NCBI RefSeq assembly: GCF_001931485.1
Contig: NZ_MSDV01000026.1
Coordinates: forward strand, 186,001 to 250,000
Direction of reading: 5' to 3'
DNA: 64,000 nucleotides
From: Burkholderia sp. SRS-W-2-2016
GTDB lineage: Bacteria; Pseudomonadota; Gammaproteobacteria; Burkholderiales; Burkholderiaceae
How positions within the stretch are numbered: the stretch's first letter is position 1; each line of letters opens with the position of its first letter. The position numbers were made by a program, and so were the translations under genes. The notes beneath the pieces were generated by a model. The model had not been told where the DNA came from. It saw only the letters and a program-made list of their open reading frames with translations, and searched no databases. Positions 25,521 through 34,725 of the stretch are shown piece after piece.

Positions 25521-25597
25521 GAAGCCCCCTCCTTCGTGATTAAAAAAATCCGCGCCGCAACGAGCCACGACGCGTCACCCCAACCCGACCCGACTCA

Positions 25598-26416
25598 TCA
25601 CAAGCCAGCTTCGTGCGCCGCGCTTTCGAGCCGTGCCTGTACGGCCAGCAACGCATCGTGCACCTCATCGAGCCGTTCTTCTCCATACGCCTCGGGCGTC
25701 CCGATGATGCACACCGCCGCAAATGCATCGCCGTTCGCGCCCCTGACCGGCACCGCGAACGCATACGAATGCGGCACCACGTAGCCGAAATTGACGCCGA
25801 AACCGTGCCGCTCGGAGCGGTCGCGCATCTTCTGCAGCGACGCGAGCCGCGGCACGCCGTGTCGTTTGATCTCCTGATTGACGTTGTCCATCAGGATCGC
25901 GTTGGCCTCTTCGGCCGGCAGCGTCTGCAGAATCGCGATGCCGCCGGCCGACGTGAACAGCGGCCGGCGCACGCCCGGATAAACCATCGCGCCGGTCATC
26001 TGCACGGTGCCCGCGCGAATGCTGCAAACAAAATCGCCGCCGCTGCGCAGTTGCAACAGCGCGATGCCGCCCATGCGCAACGCGAATTCCTCGACGATCG
26101 TCTCGGCGCGCCGCTGAAACGCCGCGTGTTGCGGCAGCGCGAGCCCCAGTTCGTACATCAGCGGCCCCGGCAGATAGCGCCGATCGCTGTCGCGCTGTTC
26201 GACCAGCCGTTCCTCGACCAGACAGGCCAGCATCCGGCGCACGGTGGCCTTGTCCTGGCCGCACGCGATCGCCAGATCGGTCAGTCGCCAGCCGACCTGC
26301 GGCCGGGTGGCGATCGTGCGCATCAGGCGGATGCCGCGCGCGAGGCTTTGGGTGCCGAACCGTGACGTCGTGTGCTGATTGACAGGCATGATGGAAGCCA
26401 TTTCGGCCAGATTCAT
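25598..26416 (-). CDS. IclR-family transcriptional regulator
   Basis: I chose ATG 26416, preceded by AAGGAGAG; longer frames upstream are read-through of other DNA. The 272-residue protein has an N-terminal winged helix (WRLTDLAIACGQDKATVRRM, then LVEERLVEQRDSDRRYLPG) and a C-terminal IclR effector domain (GDFVCSIRAG, LFTSAGGIAIL, GFGVNFGYVVPHSYAFAVPV). Such proteins repress or activate catabolic genes and bind short dyads as dimers. It lies at the downstream end of the TRAP/lactonase unit. It is the best candidate to bind the four 16-bp motifs at 30475, 33664, 38549 and 39971. Confidence 0.9.
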   Translation of the reverse strand: MNLAEMASIMPVNQHTTSRFGTQSLARGIRLMRTIATRPQVGWRLTDLAIACGQDKATVRRMLACLVEERLVEQRDSDRRYLPGPLMYELGLALPQHAAFQRRAETIVEEFALRMGGIALLQLRSGGDFVCSIRAGTVQMTGAMVYPGVRRPLFTSAGGIAILQTLPAEEANAILMDNVNQEIKRHGVPRLASLQKMRDRSERHGFGVNFGYVVPHSYAFAVPVRGANGDAFAAVCIIGTPEAYGEERLDEVHDALLAVQARLESAAHEAGL

Positions 26417-26468
26417 CTTCCGCTCTCCTTGTACCGCGGCGCGCCGCCCGCCGATGCGTCGGCGCGCG

Positions 26469-27398
26469 CTACGCGGGATTGATTGCCGTATGCGAATACA
26501 TCTGCCGACCCGCGACCGGCAGGCGCGCGGTGAACACCGTGCCGGTCCGCGATTCGAGCATGTACAGCGTATGATTGCCGTCCCCGCCGTACGCGCAATT
26601 GGTAGTTGCGAGCCCTTCGGGCGCATCGATCCGGTACAGCGGTTCGCCGCGCGGGCTGAACAGCCACACCGCGCCGAAGCCGACGTGGCAGACCGCGAGG
26701 CCGCCGGCCGCATCGAGCGCGATGCCGTCGGGCCCGCCGCCGCCCGACATCTGGATATACGTGCCGACCTTGGTCGCGCTGCCGTCGGCCAGCAACGGCA
26801 CGCGCCAGATCGCATTGGCGCGCGTGGCGGCCAGATAGACCGCGGTTTCGTCGAGATTGAGCACCAGCCCGTTCGGGCTCGGAATCCCCTGCAAAACCAG
26901 CTCCAACTGGCCCGACGCGCGCACCCGGAACAGCCGGCCGGTCGGATCGTGCAGTCCGGTCTGCCCCTGGTCGGTGAAGTAGAGGTCGCCGTTCGACGCG
27001 AAAAACAGGTCGTTGCAGCCCTTGAAGCGTTCGAGCCGGGCCCGCTCGAACAACGGCTCGATGGTGCCGCGGCGCGGGTCCATCACCATGATCCCGTGCC
27101 GGTAATCGGCGATGAACGCGCGGCCGTCCGGATGGAACTTCAGACCGTTCGGTTCGCCGTCGTATTCGAGCGCGAGTTCGACGTTGCCCGCGCGGTCGAT
27201 GCGGAAAATCCGGCCCCACGGGATATCGGTGATCCACAGATTGCCGTCGCGGTCGAACGACGGCCCCTCGATAAACAGATTCGCGTGGGCGCCGTGCAAC
27301 TGCGTGCGGGTCCAGTCGCAATGGCGGTCCTTCATATGAAACTTCTCGGGAATCCGCGTGAAGACTTCCGCTTTCAATTTCTCCGGTGCTGCAAACAT
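26469..27398 (-). CDS. SMP-30/gluconolactonase-family lactonase
   Basis: The ATG at 27398 with GGAGAAG upstream gives a 309-residue beta-propeller protein. Family elements are visible: FIEGPSFDRDGNLWITDIPW near residue 45, GEPNGLKFHPDGRAFIAD, GCNDLFFASNGDLYFTDQG, SPNGLVLNLDETAVYLA and GGPDGIALDAAGGLAV. The conserved Glu, Asn and Asp positions are the metal ligands in known members. It would open a sugar- or hydroxy-acid lactone in the cytoplasm or periplasm; there is no signal peptide. A second member is at 32618-33535. It follows the TRAP permease gene by 23 bp, so uptake and hydrolysis are probably co-expressed. Confidence 0.87.
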   Translation of the reverse strand: MFAAPEKLKAEVFTRIPEKFHMKDRHCDWTRTQLHGAHANLFIEGPSFDRDGNLWITDIPWGRIFRIDRAGNVELALEYDGEPNGLKFHPDGRAFIADYRHGIMVMDPRRGTIEPLFERARLERFKGCNDLFFASNGDLYFTDQGQTGLHDPTGRLFRVRASGQLELVLQGIPSPNGLVLNLDETAVYLAATRANAIWRVPLLADGSATKVGTYIQMSGGGGPDGIALDAAGGLAVCHVGFGAVWLFSPRGEPLYRIDAPEGLATTNCAYGGDGNHTLYMLESRTGTVFTARLPVAGRQMYSHTAINPA

Positions 27399-27421
27399 GA
27401 GCTTCTCCGAAATACCGCCGC

Positions 27422-28729
27422 TCAACCGGCGGCCAGATGATTGGGCAGCCACAGCGCGAGCTGCGGCCACAGCATGAGCAGGATCAGCAGCACGAACATC
27501 AGCGCGTGAAACGGCACGGTGCCGGCCACCACGTCCGACAGATTGCCGCGTGAAATCCCCTGAATCACGAACAGATTGATGCCGATCGGCGGCGTGATCT
27601 GCCCCATTTCGATGAACACGACGACCACCACGCCGAACCACACCGGATCGATTCCATAGCTCGCCAGCAACGGGTAAAGCAGCGGCACGGTGATCACGAT
27701 CATCCCGAGGCTCTCCACCAGCGCGCCGAGCAGCGTGAACAGCACGAACAGCGCGATGAAGAAGCCGGTCCGGCTCAGCTGCAACGAAATGATGAAACGG
27801 GTGATCTCCTCGCCGACGCCCGCGAAGGTCATCGCGTAAGAGAACACGAACGCCGCGTAGGTGATGAACAGGATGTTGCTGACGGTGAGCATCGAACGCT
27901 TGAGCGCGCCTTCCAGCACTCGCCAGTTGAAGATGCCGAACACCCGCGCGATGACCAGCGCGAACAGACAGCCGGCCGCGGCCGCTTCGGTCGGCGTGGC
28001 GATCCCGCTGTAGATCGCGCCCATGATGCCGGCGATCAGCAGCATGAACGGCACGATGTCGAACAGCGCGCGCAACGCGGTGATCGACGGCGTGTCGCTG
28101 CTGTTCGCGTCCGGCGCGATCTGCGGACGCAGCAATGCGGCGACCATCACGTAGGCCATGAACAGCAGGGTCAGCACCACGCCCGGCACGACGCCGGCCA
28201 TGAACAGCTTGACCACCGACGTATCGGTGAACGACGCATAGACGATCATGCCGATCGACGGCGGCACCAGAATGCCGAGCGTCCCGCCGGCGGCCAGCGA
28301 GCCGGTCGCGATCCGCACGTCGTATTTGCGCGCTTCGAGCTGCGGCAGCGCGACCTGCCCGATCGACGCGGCCGTCGCGATGCTCGACCCGCTGACCGCC
28401 GCGAACACCGCGCAGCCCGCGATATTGGTCTGCAACAGCCCGCCCGGCACGCGCCGCACGAGTCGCGCGAGGCCGTTGTACACACGCGCGCCGAGGCCGC
28501 TGCCCTGGAGGATTTCGGCCATCAGCACGAACAGCGGAATCGCGGTCAGCGTGTAGCTGTCCATGCTGCCCCAGCTCGCCATGCCGAGCCCGTGCAACGC
28601 GGACCAGCCGCCCTCCATGAACAGATAGAACATGGCCGGCAGCAGGATCGCGAACGGCACCGCCATCCCCGCCGCCAACAGGCCGATAAAAAGAATGAAG
28701 ACCGTAACGATCAACATAGCGCCATCCAT
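27422..28729 (-). CDS. dctM: TRAP transporter large permease (DctM-like)
   Basis: The 435-residue protein is hydrophobic throughout with about 12 membrane segments and DctM signatures such as AGCAVFAAVSGSSIATAASI and LAAGGTLGILVPPSIGMIVY near residues 110-155, and GQITPPIGINLFVIQGI near 375. It forms the channel of a sodium-driven TRAP importer with DctQ and the binding protein DctP. GGAGATC precedes the ATG. It is encoded 12 bp after dctQ; order P-Q-M is the usual one. Confidence 0.95.
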   Translation of the reverse strand: MDGAMLIVTVFILFIGLLAAGMAVPFAILLPAMFYLFMEGGWSALHGLGMASWGSMDSYTLTAIPLFVLMAEILQGSGLGARVYNGLARLVRRVPGGLLQTNIAGCAVFAAVSGSSIATAASIGQVALPQLEARKYDVRIATGSLAAGGTLGILVPPSIGMIVYASFTDTSVVKLFMAGVVPGVVLTLLFMAYVMVAALLRPQIAPDANSSDTPSITALRALFDIVPFMLLIAGIMGAIYSGIATPTEAAAAGCLFALVIARVFGIFNWRVLEGALKRSMLTVSNILFITYAAFVFSYAMTFAGVGEEITRFIISLQLSRTGFFIALFVLFTLLGALVESLGMIVITVPLLYPLLASYGIDPVWFGVVVVVFIEMGQITPPIGINLFVIQGISRGNLSDVVAGTVPFHALMFVLLILLMLWPQLALWLPNHLAAG

Positions 28730-28741
28730 GAATGATCTCCT

Positions 28742-29368
28742 TCAACCGCGACGCGGTTCGAAATGAACGGCAAGAGCCGCCGCCCGCAGCCGGCGCGTGT
28801 CGGCCGCGAGCGTGCGCAGCAGCGCGCACACCAGCCCCGCTACCCCGATCAGCATCGCCGCGCGCGGCAGCCACAACGGCGTCATCAGCGAGGTCGCGGC
28901 GACGTCGCCCGATTGCCACGACAGCAGCTCGAAGCGGACCATCTCGCCGAGCAGCACGCACGCAACCGCCAACGACAGCGCATCGAACAGCAGCTTCAGA
29001 CGCAAACGCGCGGCCATGCCGAGCCAGCGATCGACCAGCTGCACGCGGTGATACGCATGCAGCGATTGGCCGGACGCCAGCGACAGAAAGCAGATCGCCA
29101 CCAGCGCGTAGCCGCCCACCTCGTTGCTGATCTGCATCGACATGCCGAGCGCGGCGCGCACGAACATCTCGACGCCCATCATTACGAGCAGGCCGAGCAC
29201 GATCGCGTGGACCATCCAGCGCAGCACGCGCTCGATGACGCCTTCGTCAGCGGGCCCGGCGTGTTCGTCGTGCCACTCGTGGCCACTCTCATGGCCACCT
29301 TCATGGCCCCCCGCGGCCTCGGCGAGCGCGCCGCCGACGCCCGGCAGCGGTTTGCTGATCTCGCCCAT
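28742..29368 (-). CDS. dctQ: TRAP transporter small permease (DctQ-like) with a His-rich N-terminus
   Basis: The ATG at 29368, after GGGAGGTG, gives 208 residues; the longer frame is not needed. Four membrane segments follow residue 45, and the central GQSLHAYHRVQLVDRW block is as in other DctQ proteins. The unusual part is the N-terminus: residues 20-36 contain GHE-type repeats with His22, 26, 30, 33 and 36, a possible metal-binding stretch not typical of DctQ. It is coupled to dctP (one base between stop and start). Confidence 0.88.
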   Translation of the reverse strand: MGEISKPLPGVGGALAEAAGGHEGGHESGHEWHDEHAGPADEGVIERVLRWMVHAIVLGLLVMMGVEMFVRAALGMSMQISNEVGGYALVAICFLSLASGQSLHAYHRVQLVDRWLGMAARLRLKLLFDALSLAVACVLLGEMVRFELLSWQSGDVAATSLMTPLWLPRAAMLIGVAGLVCALLRTLAADTRRLRAAALAVHFEPRRG

Positions 29369-29369
29369 C

Positions 29370-30374
29370 TCACCTCCCGACCGCGCTGCGCACTTTCTGC
29401 AACGCATCCTGCAACTCGGGACGGCGCTGGCCCCATTGCGTCCAGTACGGGCTGATGCGGCGCTCGGCTTCCGCGAGATCGGCCGCGCTCGGCTCGGTGA
29501 TGATCATCCCGTCGGCGGCGAGTTTTTTGGTCAGCTGCTCGTCTTCGGCGACCATTTGCGTGGTGATCTGCGCGGTGTATTTATCGACCGACGCCTGCAC
29601 CTTCGCGCGCACGTCCGGCGACAGCTTGTTCCACGCGTCCTCGTTGACGAGGATCAGCGAGTCGATATAGCTGACGTTGAGCCGGTAGCTGTACTTGAGA
29701 AGATCGCGCCACACGTAGCCATAGCCGGAAGTCGCGGTCAGCACCCCGTCGATCACGCCGCGGTCGAGCGCCGGCGCGACCTCCGCCGGACCGAGCGTGA
29801 TCGGAATGCCGCCGAGTACCTTGATGAACTGCGCCTGTTCCGGCGAGATCACGCGAATTTTCTGGCCCTGCACATCCGCGAGCGACGTGAGCTTGTGCTT
29901 CGACCACATCACGTTTTGCGGGTAGATATAACGGCCGAGCAGCACGATATGCTTCGCGCGCAATGCGTCGCGCAGATACGGCGCTTCGAGGTTCCACGCC
30001 TTGTCGAAGTCCGCGCGCGTGCCGAGCAGCAGCGGCAGCCGCACGAGGCCGCCGACCGGCAGGTTGCCGACGAAGCCGGCGTCGTCGCCCATCTGCACCA
30101 TGTTGTCGGCAACCGCCTGGGTGATGTTGCTCTCGGTGATCGGCAGCGTGCCGCCGACATTCAGGCGGATGTTCAGTTGTCCTCCGGTTTCGCTGCGGAT
30201 CTCGTCGAGCATCGCCTGCATGCCCTTGACCGGCGTAACGGTCGCCACCGCGTTATAGGTGTAAGCACGCCATGCCTGCGCCGCGTGCGCGACGCCCGCG
30301 CATCCGAGGCTCAGCGCGAAAGCGCACGCATAGCGGCGCCATTGGCCGTTGCGGCCGCGCATCGTGATCGTCAT
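29370..30374 (-). CDS. dctP: TRAP transporter substrate-binding protein (DctP-like)
   Basis: The 334-residue protein has a signal peptide (YACAFALSLGCAGVAHA, cleavage after HAA). The mature part is a DctP family receptor: GGTLPITESNITQAVADNMV, the core ADVQGQKIRVISPEQAQFIK with the conserved Arg expected to bind a carboxylate, and LGPAEVAPALDRGVIDGVLT. It captures an organic acid in the periplasm and delivers it to DctQM. A copy of the 16-bp motif GTTTCGAATGTTGAAA is located about 100 bp upstream of its start, which makes it the likely first gene of the P-Q-M-lactonase-iclR unit. Confidence 0.93.
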   Translation of the reverse strand: MTITMRGRNGQWRRYACAFALSLGCAGVAHAAQAWRAYTYNAVATVTPVKGMQAMLDEIRSETGGQLNIRLNVGGTLPITESNITQAVADNMVQMGDDAGFVGNLPVGGLVRLPLLLGTRADFDKAWNLEAPYLRDALRAKHIVLLGRYIYPQNVMWSKHKLTSLADVQGQKIRVISPEQAQFIKVLGGIPITLGPAEVAPALDRGVIDGVLTATSGYGYVWRDLLKYSYRLNVSYIDSLILVNEDAWNKLSPDVRAKVQASVDKYTAQITTQMVAEDEQLTKKLAADGMIITEPSAADLAEAERRISPYWTQWGQRRPELQDALQKVRSAVGR

Positions 30375-30474
30375 CGTTGTCTCCTGTTATTGAAATCGGG
30401 TCCGTCGATAGCTCGGCGGTACAAGCTAACGATAGCCGCTTCATGAAGGGCCGATAACGGCTCGCGAGAGTGAA

Positions 30475-30490
30475 GTTTCGAATGTTGAAA
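30475..30490. promoter_or_regulatory. Putative IclR-type operator, copy 1 (GTTTCGAATGTTGAAA)
   Basis: About 100 bp upstream of dctP. It matches the other three copies at GTTTC--ATGTTGAA and, with the following C, also forms GTTTC-N7-GAAAC. Confidence 0.6.
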
Positions 30491-30503
30491 CTGTGCGTGA
30501 CGC

Positions 30504-31160
30504 TCAGAGCAGCGACGTCACAAGCGCCTTGATGCCGGTCAGCATCATCAGATACGGGACTGCCGCATCGACGCGCAGCCGGTGCATTGGCAGCGGCAGT
30601 CGCGACGGCAATCGCACGCGGCTCGACAGCCAGGCGAGCGCGCATAAAAGCAGCGTCATCGGCAGCACGACCGCGAACGCGGAGACGATGGCGGGAACGG
30701 CGGCACTGCGACTGCCGTCTGTCAGCAATGGGATGTAGAGCGCGATGTTGTCCGCGCTCGCCGCGATGAAGATGAACAGAAGACGCAGGAAGCCGCGCGC
30801 GGAAGCGGGAAAGCAAGTAGAAGCGGAATCGGGAGTGGAAGCAGCCGCGAGTTCCGGCGAGTCCGCGCGGATCGCGGAATGGGACGCCACCGCGACGCGG
30901 CTGGCAATCAGACGTTTGACACCGAGCGCCAACGGCACGAGCCCCGCGAGCCGCGACAGACTCAAAGGCAGCGCGACGCACGCGCTCGCCAACACGCCTG
31001 CCGCGCTCAGCGAAAGTGCTGCGCCGGCCAGTTTGGCCGCGCCGATGCCGCGGATAGGCACTCGCCGGTCCGCGTACAGACAGGCGAGCAGAAAGAAGTC
31101 GTCGATACTCGACGCGACGAATGCGAGCAGGATCGAGGCCGCGCTGCCGCCGGGCACCAT
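30504..31160 (-). CDS. CadD-like (cadmium resistance/permease) membrane transporter
   Basis: The ATG at 31160 gives 218 residues; the upstream extension in the same frame is non-coding. Several membrane segments are visible, with SSIDDFFLLACLY near residue 18 and the matching AASADNIALYIPLL near residue 140, a two-fold pattern found in the CadD permease family. Members export cadmium or similar ions, and some act on other cations. It sits between the MFS transporter (start 31160, MFS stop 31183) and the TRAP genes, so its physiological substrate may be linked to this cluster rather than metals. Confidence 0.72.
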   Translation of the reverse strand: MVPGGSAASILLAFVASSIDDFFLLACLYADRRVPIRGIGAAKLAGAALSLSAAGVLASACVALPLSLSRLAGLVPLALGVKRLIASRVAVASHSAIRADSPELAAASTPDSASTCFPASARGFLRLLFIFIAASADNIALYIPLLTDGSRSAAVPAIVSAFAVVLPMTLLLCALAWLSSRVRLPSRLPLPMHRLRVDAAVPYLMMLTGIKALVTSLL

Positions 31161-31182
31161 GCTCGCACTCCGAACGAATGCT

Positions 31183-32505
31183 TCAGTGCGTACCGGCGGT
31201 GCCCAGCGCGTGCTCGTCGCGCGACTCGCCCGCCTCGCTGCCGCGCATGAAACACGCGCACAACGCGCCGAGCAGCCCCATCCCGCCGACATACACGGCG
31301 ATCGGCGTCAGGCTCGCATACTGCGTGCTCAACTGGGTCGCGACGATCGGCGCCATCCCGCCGCCGACCGCGGCGCCCAGTTGAATCGCCAGCGACAGCC
31401 CCGAGTAGCGCAGTTCGGCCGGAAACTGCGCGCTATAAAACGCGGCCTGCGGCGCATACACGAGCGGATGCACGACGCCGAGCGCAAGCGCGAGTGCGAG
31501 CGTCAGATAGAACGGATCGTGGGTGTCGATCATCGCGATCAGCGCCGAGATCGACAGCGCCATCGCGAGACCGCCCAAGCATGCGATCAGCCGCCCGCCC
31601 ACTTTCGAGCACAACCAGCCGGCGACGATCATCCCGAGCACCTGGCACACCGCGCCGATCAGCAGCGCGTGCAGCGTATCGGCCTTGCTGAAACCGAGCT
31701 TGCCCGCGTAAGCGATCAGGAACACGGTCACCGTGTAGTAGAGCGTCACTTCGCCGAGCTTGTTGCCGATCGTGAAGAGCAGCCGCGTCCAGTGCTCGCG
31801 CAGGATTTCGAGCGACGGCACGCGCGCGGTCCGGCGCTGCTTCTGCACCTCGACGAATTCGGGCGTCTCCGGAATCGACGAGCGGATGTAGTAGCCGCCC
31901 GCGACCAGCACGATGCTGGCGATGAACGGCAGACGCCAGCCCCACGCGAGAAAGTCGCTGTCGGGCAGGCGCGTAACCAGCGAGAACGACAGCGCCGACA
32001 GCACCAGCCCCATCGGCACACCGGCGAGCGGCAGCGCGCCGAGTATCCCTTTCCAGCGCGGCGGCGCATGCTCGACCGCCATCAGGATCGCGCCGCCGAA
32101 TTCGCCGCCGAACGCGACGCCCTGGGCCATCCGCAGCAGCACCAGCAGAATCGGCGCATACGCACCGATCGCCTGGTAGCTCGGTACGAGACCGATGCCG
32201 AGCGTCGACAGCCCCATCAGAATCAGACTGATCGACAGCATCGTTTTGCGGCCGACGCGGTCGCCGTAGTGCCCGAAGATCACGCCGCCGACCGGCCGCG
32301 CGAGCAGTCCGGTCGCGAAGGTCGCGAACGAGGCGATGGTCGCGGTGGTCGGATCGAGATTGGCGAAGAACACCTTGCCGAACACCAGCGCGGACGCCGT
32401 CCCGTAGGCCAGAAAATCGAAGCCCTCGATCGTCGAGCCCGCCACCGCGGCGACGCAAACGCGCCATAGCGCCGGCCGCTCCGCGCCGGAGTTGGTCGTA
32501 GTCAT
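31183..32505 (-). CDS. MFS transporter, metabolite:proton symporter type
   Basis: The 440-residue protein has 12 membrane segments and the signature of the KgtP/ShiA/ProP subgroup: GSTIEGFDFLAYGTASAL at the start, GHYGDRVGRKTMLSISLILM near residue 78, and the RMAQGVAFGGEFGGA block near 125. This group takes up organic acids, such as 2-oxoglutarate, shikimate or citrate, with protons. AGGAGAC lies just upstream of the ATG. A second import route alongside the TRAP system in the same cluster fits an organic-acid substrate. Confidence 0.92.
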   Translation of the reverse strand: MTTTNSGAERPALWRVCVAAVAGSTIEGFDFLAYGTASALVFGKVFFANLDPTTATIASFATFATGLLARPVGGVIFGHYGDRVGRKTMLSISLILMGLSTLGIGLVPSYQAIGAYAPILLVLLRMAQGVAFGGEFGGAILMAVEHAPPRWKGILGALPLAGVPMGLVLSALSFSLVTRLPDSDFLAWGWRLPFIASIVLVAGGYYIRSSIPETPEFVEVQKQRRTARVPSLEILREHWTRLLFTIGNKLGEVTLYYTVTVFLIAYAGKLGFSKADTLHALLIGAVCQVLGMIVAGWLCSKVGGRLIACLGGLAMALSISALIAMIDTHDPFYLTLALALALGVVHPLVYAPQAAFYSAQFPAELRYSGLSLAIQLGAAVGGGMAPIVATQLSTQYASLTPIAVYVGGMGLLGALCACFMRGSEAGESRDEHALGTAGTH

Positions 32506-32617
32506 GCTTGTCTCCTGATTCTTGTGCTGGTTCTTTGCTGGTTCTCGCCCCGTCTCGGGGTCGGGCCGGTTCGCACCGGTCGCCAGCTATCGATGCCGCG
32601 AAAAAACGCCCGCCATA

Positions 32618-33535
32618 TCAGGCGCCGAAGTTCAGCGCGAGTCCGGGCGCGTCCCAGTCCAGTTCGATCAGCCGGCCGGTATGCGACAAGGTCACGTAAG
32701 CCTTGCGCAGGTCCGGGCCGCCGAAGCAGATATTGGTCGGATAGGCCTCGGGCATGCCGACCTGCCTGAGTACTTCACCGGCCGGGCTGATCACCGTGAT
32801 GCAGCCGGCGATCAGCGTACCGATGCACAGATTGCCGTTCGCTTCGAGCGCGAGACTGTCGAAGCGCTGATAGCCCGGCAGCCCGCACACGAGCCGCCCG
32901 CCGTTCGGCGACGGAAAGCCCTCCTTCTTCACGCAGCCGGGTTCGACGATCGAAAACGCCCACAGCCGCGAGGTTTCCGTTTCCGCGACATACAACGTGC
33001 GCTGGTCCGGCGACAGACCGATACCGTTCGGATTCGCAATCGGATGCACGACCTCGCGGATCGCGCTGCCGTCCGGCAACGCGTAGTAGATGCTGCCCAC
33101 GTCCCGGCTGCGCTTGCGGATCTTGCCGAAGTCGGTGAAGTAAAAGCCGCCGGCCGCGTCGAACACCAGATCGTTCGGCGCGCTGAGCGGAACCTCGCCG
33201 CAATGGGTATAGAGCGTGGTCACCGCGCCGGTCGCCGGGTCGACGCGCTGGATCGAACCGGTCACGTAGTCGGCCGGCAACTCGCCGTGGATCACGTGAG
33301 TTTCGCCGTCGACCTCGCGAGTCAGGAAGCCGCCGTTGTTGCATACGTAGAGCGCGCCGTCGGGGCCCGCGGCGAGACCGTTCGGGCCGCCGCCGGTGCG
33401 CGCGAGTTGCGTGACGACACCGTCGGTGCCGATCCGCGTCACGCGGCCGGCGGCGATTTCGACGCAACAGATCGAGCCGTCGGCCATCGCGACGGGACCT
33501 TCCGGAAACTTCAAACCTTTTGCTAGTACCTTCAT
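32618..33535 (-). CDS. SMP-30/gluconolactonase-family lactonase (second copy)
   Basis: The 305-residue propeller protein begins with KVLAKGLKFPEGPVAMADGS, carrying the conserved ligand Glu near residue 13. It has NGLAAGPDGALYVCNNGGF, SAPNDLVFDAAGGFYFTDFG, NPNGIGLSPDQRTLYVAETE and NICFGGPDLRKAYVTLSHTG, the five repeated blocks of the family. It is expected to hydrolyse a lactone. It is not a close copy of the 26469-27398 lactonase, so the two may have distinct substrates. The operator motif at 33664 lies 129 bp upstream of its start. The MFS gene follows it, likely co-transcribed. Confidence 0.88.
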   Translation of the reverse strand: MKVLAKGLKFPEGPVAMADGSICCVEIAAGRVTRIGTDGVVTQLARTGGGPNGLAAGPDGALYVCNNGGFLTREVDGETHVIHGELPADYVTGSIQRVDPATGAVTTLYTHCGEVPLSAPNDLVFDAAGGFYFTDFGKIRKRSRDVGSIYYALPDGSAIREVVHPIANPNGIGLSPDQRTLYVAETETSRLWAFSIVEPGCVKKEGFPSPNGGRLVCGLPGYQRFDSLALEANGNLCIGTLIAGCITVISPAGEVLRQVGMPEAYPTNICFGGPDLRKAYVTLSHTGRLIELDWDAPGLALNFGA

Positions 33536-33663
33536 GAAAGAGATGCCTCGGCGCGGAAACTGTTGAGCACGGAGTCGGGCGATTCGCCGCTGACCGGTCG
33601 TGACGGGGATGAAGTCGATCTTAACCGCTGCGTTACATTGTCAAACCCGTCGCTGCCGATGTT

Positions 33664-33679
33664 GTTTCACATGTTGAAC
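33664..33679. promoter_or_regulatory. Putative IclR-type operator, copy 2 (GTTTCACATGTTGAAC)
   Basis: It is 129 bp upstream of the second lactonase gene. It differs by one base from the copy at 38549 and by one base from that at 39971. It contains the dyad TTCA-N5-TGAA. Confidence 0.65.
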
Positions 33680-33723
33680 CTTGCTGCGCTGCGGGCTGGT
33701 GCGAGCGCTTACACGTCGTAAGC

Positions 33724-33742
33724 CGCCGGGCAACACCCGGCG
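33724..33742 (-). other. Hairpin downstream of the alpha/beta hydrolase gene
   Basis: CGCCGGG and CCCGGCG form a 7-bp stem with a CAACA loop, 15 bp after the hydrolase stop codon. It has no T-run, so it is a weak terminator candidate. Confidence 0.4.
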
Positions 33743-33756
33743 TAACCGTGCGCCGC

Positions 33757-34656
33757 TCAGGACAGCGACCCGGCGAGAATCGCTTCGGCCTGTTGCAGCA
33801 CGAAGTCGCCGATATCCGCGATCGCGTCGGCGGTGCCGGGCGAATCGGGGCGTCGCGTAATAAAGCTCTCCGCTTCGTTCTCGTACAGATGCAGCGTCAC
33901 GCTGCCGCCCGCGCGACGCCACGCACCGACGAAGCGTTCGAGCTGCGCGCGCGGATGCACGATATCGTCCTCGCCCTGCAGATACAACAGCGGCGGCATC
34001 TCGCACGGCTCGCCGCGCTCCAGCGCGATCGCCGGACTGCCCTCGGCCATCGCGGCCTCGCTGAGCCAGTACTTTTCCTGATCGGGAATCACGCGGTCGA
34101 TCGCGGCCGGATACGGCTTGCCGCTCGACTGCAACTGCTTCGCGTACAGATAGCGGCCGAGCGGATCGATCACCGGCCAGCACGCGACCACGAACGCGGC
34201 GCGCGCGTCGATGTCGGCATGTGCCGGCGCCAGCGGCTCGACCGCGAACAGCGGATCGCGCGGCCGCATCGCCGTCACGATCGCCTGATGACCGCCGCTC
34301 GATACGCCGAGCAAGCCCACCAGATCCGGCCGCGTGCGCCACTGCGCGGCCGTCGATTTGACCCAGCGCACCGCGAAGTTGATGTCGCGCAGCGACGCCG
34401 GATAGCTCGCGGCGGGCGGCATCGTGAAATCGATCGCGGCAACCGCGATACCGCGTCTGGCGAGCGCCTCGTTCATGTTGTGTTCGTCGAGACGGCTGCC
34501 GCGGCACCACGCGCCGCCGTGAATTTCGACGATCAACGGAAACGGACCGTCACCGCGTGGCAGATACATGCGCGCGTCTAGCGCGGTGCCCGCCTTGTCC
34601 AGATAAACGACGTCGCGGATCTCGACGTCGAACGATTCGGTTGCTGCGTGCTTCAT
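33757..34656 (-). CDS. Alpha/beta hydrolase (esterase/lipase, HSL-like)
   Basis: The ATG at 34656 (or the adjacent 34659) follows CGGAG and gives 299 residues. HGGAWCRGSR near residue 46 supplies the oxyanion hole, GVSSGGHQ near residue 115 the nucleophile Ser, LLYLQGEDDIVHP near residue 220 the acid, and a C-terminal segment the histidine in part (the expected His is not obvious near the end). Family members cleave carboxyl esters. It is the last gene of the ALDH-hydrolase pair, downstream of the aldehyde dehydrogenase by 69 bp. Substrate not determined. Confidence 0.85.
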   Translation of the reverse strand: MKHAATESFDVEIRDVVYLDKAGTALDARMYLPRGDGPFPLIVEIHGGAWCRGSRLDEHNMNEALARRGIAVAAIDFTMPPAASYPASLRDINFAVRWVKSTAAQWRTRPDLVGLLGVSSGGHQAIVTAMRPRDPLFAVEPLAPAHADIDARAAFVVACWPVIDPLGRYLYAKQLQSSGKPYPAAIDRVIPDQEKYWLSEAAMAEGSPAIALERGEPCEMPPLLYLQGEDDIVHPRAQLERFVGAWRRAGGSVTLHLYENEAESFITRRPDSPGTADAIADIGDFVLQQAEAILAGSLS

Positions 34657-34725
34657 CATGAACTCCGATTGTGTGCCGGCGCGCTTCGCCACAGCGGCTC
34701 GCGCGCGCGTTCCGGGCGCCGCCGC

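Noticed and set aside
26469..28961. An 830-codon frame covering the TRAP permease and a lactonase.
   Set aside because: Only its last 310 codons are the lactonase; the rest is the wrong frame of dctM and dctQ.
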